From contig OX638370.1 in assembly GCA_951812925.1 (NCBI GenBank), positions 3,434,001-3,498,000 on the forward strand: a stretch of 64,000 nucleotides of DNA. The letters run 5' to 3'. The translations under genes were made by a program, and so were the position numbers. Below the pieces are notes generated by a model. It searched no databases. It was not told where the DNA came from and worked only from the letters and a program-made list of their open reading frames with translations. This document shows positions 56,604-64,000 of this stretch, piece by piece; position 1 is the stretch's first letter, and the number at the start of each line of letters is the position of its first letter. Source of the DNA: Calliopum simillimum (taxonomy: Eukaryota > Arthropoda > Insecta > Diptera > Lauxaniidae).

Positions 56604-56871
56604 TATAATAAAAATAATAATAAAAATAAAACAAAAATATATATGGTGTCATATCACTCTTAGTCTCGGGTGATTTGACACTTTATATAATTTTTTAATA
56701 TTGAAGAATACACATATTTGCAATCATTTTTATTCTAGTCAAAGTACTTTTCTTTTGTTTCAAATTAATAAAAGAATAAGTTTGAGTTTAGTTTTTTTAG
56801 AAATCTCTTTTAATTCTGTTTTTATAGCAGTTTAACGAAAAGGGTGCCATATCTCCCGGATTTACTCTATG

Positions 56872-59800
56872 TATATCCCCAAATAAAAATTTATAATTTT
56901 TGAACGCAGTCTATGTTAGAACATAGTCTTTATTTCTAAAGCACGCTTGGGTATCCATTCTGTATTAAAAAAAATTTTCCTCTTAATTCAGTAACACTTA
57001 TTGGTCATAAACAGCATATATTATTAAATAAATCTTTCATTAGTGATGTTAAATGTTTTATTTTTAAATATTTTTTCTTTATTTGAATTTCAATCATTTG
57101 ATGTTGAGTTAAAAATAAAACTCATTATCTCGCTGAGCAAACAAGAAAGTGCAATCTAATTGATTAACAGTCACTTAACAACAATTTCAATAGAATTTTG
57201 CAAATGCAAAAGTTTAAAGCAAAAAACAACAAAAACAACAAAAACAACAACAACAACAACAACAACTATACTTAGTTCAAGTGAAAAAAGCTTTCAGGCG
57301 TTACTGCAAGCGCAAAACTTTGATTTGTTAATCGCAGTAGTGAAATTGCAAAAAAAAACTTTTCGCAGAGATAATCGCATCACTTGATTTTTTTTTCTGT
57401 TTTTTTCTAAGCAGTATTTCACAGAGTTTCAGCTGTTGGGCACGTGAAATGAAAGTTTTTTTGCTTTTTCGTTATTTAGAATGCACAGTGTTGCTAAACG
57501 GTTTTTTTTCCATACTTTTTTTAGAAATTTTTGCGCTCAATATCATTGTTGTGCTTTCAAACGCGCCTTGGCGTTATTTTACACCCAGCGGCTTATCAAA
57601 AATAATGCCACGTTGCTGTCAAAAAGGGAGCTTAAAATTAAAATCGCTGTCAAGCACGCAGCGCTGACCATCAACATGGCAGCCGCAAACTTATACTGCT
57701 ACACTACCCATACCCATCCACATATGACAACTTCCTGCTGCGCCTACCGACCGCTGCTTATCTCAAAAGTGGCGCTGACTCTGGTTGTTGTTGTTGCTGC
57801 GTGCAATTAATTAAAAACAAACAAATTTTCAAAGTGCACGACATGCAATTCCGCCATTCAATGAACCTGTTCTGGTCTCGTTTTTTTTTTTTTGGAAATA
57901 CACCCCACCCTAAATACTAAATGGAGTATGGGGTATATCGCTTACAAAAAATCTGCCTCCCAACTTAACTTTACCAAACACTCTCATTCTGTGTTGTGAA
58001 AAAGGTCGCTTAAAGCGCGCAGAAAACGGCTGATTAAAAATGGCGTGGGAATGAAAAAAGAAAAAAAACTCCATTAAAAAGGGAACTAATTTAAAAAAAT
58101 AAACCCAGCGAAAAAAGAAAAAATCCACCAAAGGCTGTCAATAGCCGCCGACTTGCCTTGAAAAAGTTGCCTTAAGCACCTTTCATTCACACATTTGCAG
58201 TTAAACTGTGATGTTATCCTTGGCAAAGGATTTGCTACGCTCCACGCAGTGAAATTGGTGCACGCAGCGAAAAAACTCTGAGAATCTGCATACGTTTTTT
58301 CACTCCAAAGTGTCATTTTCAAATGGTCAAAACTTTTTAAGTAGAAATAATACAAAATCAATTCATAGCTTGCAGACAAAAAATAATTCTCTACATAACC
58401 TCAAAAATCGTGCTTTTAAACTTTTAGGTTAGAATATCTCAAAAATCATATGCGATAGACCAATTTTTTAACCTAATAAATCTTTCAATAAAGCGTTTTA
58501 AACGAAATTTTTTCTCCTTTTTGCATATTACGGTACGTCTTTACCTAGCTCTGACCGAAAAAAAAAATATGAGTAAAAAAATACACGAATTCGTTTGATT
58601 TTCTCCCTGTGTACGCAAGTTTACCTTCAACGCACCAATGTTTTTCTTTGCCAGAGATTTTATTTTTCCGCCACATTTTTGCTTTCATATTCAGCATTTT
58701 TACCTGCTTTTGTTTTTCTAGGACATTTTGCAGGACGACTGTGTAAATATTAGATTTTACTGTCTTCTTTAGTAGACAACAACAAGGATGATGGGCGCGC
58801 GCTTAGAAAAACATATTTGATATGAAAAAAGAAAAAGAAAAGGAAAAATCCAGTGAATTTTTTAAATGCTGTCTAAAGCATAAGGATTTTATGTTATTAA
58901 AGTAACAAAGACGCGTCAGCGTTCGCATGTCCTTGCGTCGAAACTCTAATCCTCCTTAAAGCAAACTCAGTTGTCGGCGGCACACAAAAACAAAAGGACG
59001 TAAAGAAAGCAAAGAATAACAAAAAAATACTTAATACGAAAGCATTTTTACTTTGCTTTATTCTTTATTTATTTTATTTTACCTTATCGTACGTGTTCAA
59101 GTCTTGAATACACGTACAGGCAGGATAATATTGAACTGTTGTTGCTGCGCGCTCCTTGTTATTATACGTAATAAAAAAATACAGTAGACGTGTGCGGCAA
59201 GCAAAATAGCAATGGCATATTTGTATAAGAAATGAATTGAAATGACATTGATAAAATAAGTAATGAAATAGGACCGCTTTTAGGGTAATGAGACACAATT
59301 AAAGCTGTGCGATTATGACAGTAGGACGCTTTTTCTTAATATTTTCTTAACAAAAATTAGTTATCTTACAACAATGCAGCGACTATTCAAGTTTTTCTTT
59401 CAATTTTACTCAATTTGACTCCACTTGGTCACAGGTGTACGTGTTGCAGTCATTTCCTACAAAATACACGACCTCATACACCTCATATCCTGCGTCGTTC
59501 ATACCATGTACACACACAAATGCTGCTTTACTAACACTACAAAAAAATAACATACATTCATAAATACATGCATGTCTGTGTGTATATTAACTACTGCGAT
59601 TTGTAGTTAAAGCTGCATTCGATGAATGTCGTCGACGTCGTCGTCTATAGCAGGAAGGACGAGAACGTGTCCTTATGTTCTCATGATATCCTGATGACCG
59701 CACTAACTGCTTTAAGTGTCCTTTACAGCATGTTGCAAACATATACACACAGACGAAATAGCACGAACCTAGATACATACATACATACACATACGTCGTA

Positions 59801-60169
59801 GCACATAAAGTCCATTGGTGCCAAGCCACTACACTACTTCAGCCGTCGCAATGCTTTGTCAGTGGAGTGATGAAAAAAAAAACAGAAACGCTTGCGTTTC
59901 CGTATCCGCACGGAAGTGGCTACGAATGTTTGCATTTCTCTCTTTTTTTGGAGCCTCTTTTACGTTATTTTTCTACTTTTTGCTTCTTTTTTATGCTCTT
60001 TTCCTTAATTTTTGTGAACATTCTGCAAATGTCCTTTTTTGTGTCCTTTTTATGCGATTTCACTGTGCATAATTTTTTGAATTTGTGCTTGTGGCAACCT
60101 TAATGTTGCGCATACATTTGCGGCAGGACACAAGGACACTTCAATAAAAATTAACAGCATTTTTTTTTT
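56872..60169. other. Noncoding DNA without recognised features
   Basis: (AAC)n tract at 57220-57265. More complex, less AT-rich segments lie at 57540-57800 and 58130-58290. A GTC/GAC cluster is at 59625-59648 and ACATACATAC at 59770. No frame shows a domain I recognise. Confidence 0.4.
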
Positions 60170-61015
60170 TTACAAAAACTATGCAATTTTTAGCATTTGT
60201 CGATATCGTGTAGAATATGTAGAAACTATAATGAAATATAAAACTCAAAATTCCTGAAGCTTTTTATTTTCGTTGTGTAATATTTTGTATTTTCTACATC
60301 AGCATTGTAGAAAAAATTTAAAGTTTCTTTAAAGATATGTAGAAAACATGTAGAAAATTTATATTTGATACTGGAATTTTTTTTTTTTTTCGTTTTTATA
60401 GAGAAAACTATGAAATTTTTAATATATGTCGACATCGTGTAGAATATGTAGAAAATGTAAAGAATTATAAAGTCAAAAAAATCCATACATTTTATACTTT
60501 TGTTTTGAAATATTTTGTATTTTCTACATCATCATAATAGAATATGTAGGAAACATGTAAAATTTCTCTAAAAATATGCAGATAGTTAAATTTAACATTG
60601 CAAATATTTTTTTTAATGTTAAACATGATACGTAGAATGAGTAGAAAGTATAAAAATTAAAAATTAAACAAATCCATCTAAAATTTTTTTTAATTGTCTA
60701 CATCTTTGAGTAGAAAATGTAAAAAATGAATCAAATTATCTGAAAAATACATAAAATTTGGTATATAGTTCAAAAATAGTCCCGCAACTGAGGTTTTTTA
60801 TTGAAAAATGTTATTCAAATTTTTGTAAAGATATGTAGGCAATTAAATTTTACACCGCAATTGGCTAATTGAGGAATATGTAACAAATATATTAAAAAAG
60901 AAGCATATGTGGAATGTTAATCTAGCTAAACTTCTGCATTTTAATTTTCTACATCTTCGTGTAGAAAATTAAGAAAATTTATTAAATATGTCGATAATAC
61001 AAAAACTTGTATAAA
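60170..61015. repeat. About 225-bp degenerate tandem repeat, about 3-4 copies
   Basis: The sequence AACTATG.AATTTTTA.... .TGTCGA.ATCGTGTAGAATA recurs at 60177 and 60407, each followed by TAATATTTTGTATTTTCTAC-like sequence and then a T-run. More decayed copies follow from about 60625 and 60840, recognisable by GTAGAA and TTTTCTACATCTT. No coding capacity. Confidence 0.8.
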
Positions 61016-62474
61016 GAAACCTAAATTGTACCACAGAGAAAGAAGGTTTTTACTTAAAATTTTATTCAATAGTTTACACTTAAAATTTAATGCCCAAACC
61101 AACACTCAACTGTATTTTTATTGGAAACTAAGAAAATATATAAAAAAACTCAGAACCGGTACTCAACTCTCAAATAATGTTTACAACACTGTTACACTGT
61201 AGTAAGTGCAACACATTAAAACAGGATATAAGCGCAAAGATTCTAACTGTGTATCGTAGTATCGCTGTGAATGCATAATCCTTGCCACTTGCCACCATTT
61301 CATTTTAGCGTCCAGACACAAATAGAGTTAAGTAGAGATACACGTCGTTTTAGTTTTCCTGTCGAAATGGTAGCCCACTTTTGGCCGGCCATTTGTAAGA
61401 TGATGTTAATATAAAAGTCTACAAGCAATACACACACACACACTGATAAATGCATATGTATACGTTTGATTATAGTCAGTGTTAAACAGTAATACAAACA
61501 AAACTTAACTTGGCCTCGGCCCCTTGCAAGCGTGCTAATTAGAAGGCCGTGTCGTTTGTGGTCATATGGAGCCACAACGAGCCAAAAGGAAAAATACAAA
61601 ATAAAAAACAAATTGTAGCGAATTCAAAAAAAAAAAAAAAGTATGAAATTTACACTAAAAAGCACTTTTCAAGCGACAGTGTAGCCACCAACGGCAGTAG
61701 TTGGTTGCCGCTAAGCGTTTGGGTTTCATTTCAGTTGGTTTTGGGTCAACTCTCTATATATGTATGTGTGTATATGTAACTTGCATGCACAAAGCACACC
61801 AAATGTGCCTTTGCCTGCCTGGCTGAGAGTCACGAGCGCATGAAATGGAATTTTTTAATTTGAAGTTGTTATGCAGCATTAAAATAATAAAAATACGAAA
61901 AAAAAGATCGAGAAAAGGCAAAAAATTGCAGCAAGTGGTTTTAAATGCGCGATAAAATTTATAATACAAAGAAAAGTAGCAGATTTAGTAGTAGATTAAT
62001 GCAAAAAAAAAGTAATAAATTATGAAGTAAGCAAATTCAGGTAAGGACTCTCATTTCAATATTGCGCTTAAAATTTTAGTTTGTGAAAATCAAAAGTAAA
62101 TAGTTCAAATGAAAATTAACTTTATGTTGCTACACAGAACGTTAAGTAAGGTACTTGGTCTATTCATAAAGAAGGCCTGAAAGTTTTTTTGCTGGAAATA
62201 TGGATGGATCTGTCATAGATTTCTTAAACCAAGCAGAATTCACTGCTAGTGTGTTTTTATAAATCAAGAATCGGAGTTGAATGCTTTCTACAGCCTGTTT
62301 TTGTGTTATCTTAAGTGGCAAGCCAGTAAACAAAATGTTAGCCTTATTTAACGGAATTTAAACTATGGGAATCTTGTTAAGTAAGGAATTTTGAGTTATA
62401 GTTAATAATCACCTGCAGCTATTTATTGCAACTTTAAAGAAATACATTTTTTGGAAAGCAGCCTGTGCTCGCAA
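61016..62474. other. Noncoding DNA without recognised features
   Basis: Short CA tract at 61431-61443. A stretch at 61300-61560 is more complex. No gene is recognised. Confidence 0.4.
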
Positions 62475-62539
62475 AATGGCACTTTTTCATAATTTTTTTG
62501 ATTTTCAAAATTTTTTGTCATTCCCATAATTTTTCAACA

Positions 62540-63122
62540 TTTTCAAATAATTCGACCTTATTAAGATTTTACGATTTTCCCAAAATTTTGCGACTTTCTC
62601 TATATTTTTTGACTTTTTCAACATTTTTGAATTTTCTCAAAATTTTTCGACTTTTTTAACATGTTTAGATATTCTCAACATTTTTCAATTTTCTTAAAAT
62701 TTTTCGGCTTTTTTAACATTTTTGGATATTCTCAACATTTTTCGATATTCTTAACATTTTTCGATTTTTTTTAACATTTTTCGATTTTTTTAACATTTTT
62801 CGATATTCTTAACAGTTTTCGATATTCTTAACATTTTTCGGCTTTCTCAACATTTTTTAATTTTCTTAACATTTTTCGATATTCTTACCATTTTTCGATT
62901 TTCTTAACAGTTTTCGATATTCTTAACATTTTTCGGCTTTCTCAACATTTTTTAATTTTCTTAACATTTTTCGATATTCTTACCATTTTTCGATTTTCTT
63001 AACATTTTTCGATATTCTTAACATTTGCCGAGTTTCTCAAAATTTTTCAATTTTCTTAATATTGTTCGACTTTTTCAACATTTTTCGATATTCTTAACAT
63101 TTTTCGGCATTCTCAACATTTT
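62540..63122 (-). repeat. 19-bp minisatellite array 5
   Basis: Copies of TTTTTCGATATTCTTAACA; the reverse complement TGTTAAGAATATCGAAAAA is close to the 33.5-43.8-kb unit after rotation (TCGAAAAATGTT[C/A]A.AA). A block of about 114 bp is duplicated exactly or nearly so: TTTTTCGGCTTTCTCAACAT occurs at 62835 and 62929. Confidence 0.88.
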
Positions 63123-63124
63123 TT

Positions 63125-63475
63125 TGTCTCATGACAGTTTTTTTTTTTTTTTTTTTTGTATGACATTTGTTTTCTCATGACAGTTTTTTCTCTAACCCCG
63201 TATCCTTATCTCTTATCCCACTTATCTCTTTTTTGGAATAATCTGCAGAATTTCATAATATTATGGAGATCTCATATACCTACATATTGTCCCATAAAAT
63301 TTTGCTTCATGATATTTTTTCTCCCATGGCATATTTGTTAGATGGTTTTTTTCCCTCATGACATATTTTACTTATATTGCTTTTATGAGACAATGTTTTT
63401 TGTCACATGACAGTTTTCTCGCTTGACAGTTTTTGTCTCATGATAGTTTTTCTTTAACCCCGGATCCTTGGACTG
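63125..63475. repeat. CATGACAGTTTTT-rich degenerate direct repeats
   Basis: TCTCATGACAGTTTTT-like motifs recur at 63126, 63173, 63353, 63404 and 63440. TCTCTAACCCCGTATCCTTA (63190) and TCTTTAACCCCGGATCCTTG (63450) are related blocks followed by CTTATCTCTTTT. No gene. Confidence 0.65.
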
Positions 63476-64000
63476 CACTAAAAAATTAGCGTCAGCACTG
63501 AGCACTTATCTCTTTTGAAATAAACTGTAAAAACCTCAAGTTTTGAAAATTCATAGTTCAGAATATCTCGATTATGAAGTTATAAATTGAGGAATTGATT
63601 TTTTCTCATTTTCATAAACACCAAATATTTACCATCAACTTAAGCCCCACAATACTTATACACGAAATTCAGTTAAAAACTCAGTTATCCACTATTTATG
63701 TTATCTCCTTGCCTAAATCAGTTTATGGCCAAAAATTGCATTTCAACATGCTGGCGCAAAAAAAAGTTAGAAGCTTTTTCAAAATTCACACAATTTTGCA
63801 CACGCTTATCTTTCATCTTTTATGTTCGAAAGAATTTTCTTGGTTGCTTGAGCCCTTTTCGGCTGTCATTTGCATTAATTTTGAATTTCCAATTTTTTCT
63901 TTTTTGATTCAACTTTTTTGGCCCAAAAAGTTTGTGCTCCATTTTTCACTACTACAAGTGCTGCTGCTGTGTCCAGTCTAAGATCCTTATTATACTTACT
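63476..64000. other. Noncoding window end
   Basis: I see no gene, repeat or inverted ends. The 128-residue frame at 63595-63981 has no domain that I recognise. Confidence 0.35.

Larger units (their letters stand above)
52877..56871 (+). mobile_element. pogo-type DNA transposon with two nested insertions
   Basis: TA at 52875-52876 and 56872-56873 flanks imperfect inverted ends: CGTGGAGTAAGTCCGGGAGA on the left, and CATAGAGTAAATCCGGGAGA read from the right, both continuing T[G/A]TGGCACCC. About 26 of 30 positions match. Inside, a broken pogo-type transposase lies at 54831-55269 in the same orientation. Without the 1232-bp DD37E insertion and its duplicated TA, the element would be about 2.76 kb; without the second inverted-repeat insertion too, about 1.3 kb. 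Motifs like GGTGTCA.ATC.C at 54746 and 56645 echo the ends and may be old transposase-binding repeats (inference). Confidence 0.82.

Overview
This window looks like intergenic or long-intron DNA from an insect, most likely a higher (brachyceran) fly; a tephritid-like genome is my guess, not a demonstration. The grounds are a strongly AT-rich sequence, abundant CAA/CAG/GTT triplet tracts and short ACATATGTATG-type runs, no operon-like organisation, and a dense load of animal-type transposons (mariner, Tc1-type DD37E, pogo, hAT, an RNase H-bearing LINE). I recognise no intact host protein-coding gene. Nearly all open frames are short, and the longest ones lie inside tandem repeats and are artefacts. 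There is a 200-base assembly gap at 11679-11878.

Left third (1-24 kb): mostly unannotatable AT-rich DNA. It holds a broken Tc1/mariner transposase (about 6.0-6.8 kb), a reverse-strand hAT dimerisation-domain relic (about 10.5 kb), a foldback element (14.57-14.80 kb), a 249-bp MITE with exact 10-bp termini (15.76-16.01 kb), a primer-binding-site/LTR junction (about 16.76 kb), two tandem tRNA-Lys-like units, one ending in an encoded CCA (18.42-18.68 kb), a foldback at 20.0-20.2 kb, and an interspersed repeat (about 20.59-22.09 kb) split by an inverted-repeat element (20648-21534). A second, uninterrupted copy of that repeat lies at 32.69-33.35 kb in the opposite orientation.

Middle (25-46 kb): a 1.5-kb nearly perfect octanucleotide microsatellite (24996-26530); a non-autonomous hAT element with a perfect 8-bp target duplication (28167-29894) that carries a 215-bp tandem repeat and sits inside a possible solo LTR; two internally deleted mariner copies with unusually long inverted ends (38297-39036 and 39128-39820), 91 bp apart; two further foldbacks (40.1-40.3 and 42.7-43.4 kb); and several arrays of a related 19-bp minisatellite (33.5, 35.5, 40.3, 43.4 and 62.5 kb), plus a 39-bp, probably dimeric relative (45.5-46.4 kb).

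Right part (47-64 kb): a decayed LINE (reverse transcriptase, RNase H, C-terminal Cys/His segment) embedded in GATA-type simple repeat (47.2-49.5 kb); a foldback (51.37-51.73 kb); and the most informative structure, a three-layer nest. A pogo-type element (52877-56871, TA duplication, about 30-bp inverted ends) contains an inverted-repeat element with about 130-bp internal tandem repeats (53261-54690) and a complete 1232-bp DD37E Tc1-type element (55372-56603) with its own TA duplication and inverted ends beginning AGGACTGCC. The window ends with about 225-bp degenerate tandem repeats (60.2-61.0 kb) and another 19-bp array.

No gene network can be described here: the content is transposon and satellite turnover. 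The interest lies in the nesting order, the unusual transposon termini, the tRNA-CCA junction and the dispersed 19-bp family. All homology calls are by eye from conserved residues and need database confirmation.
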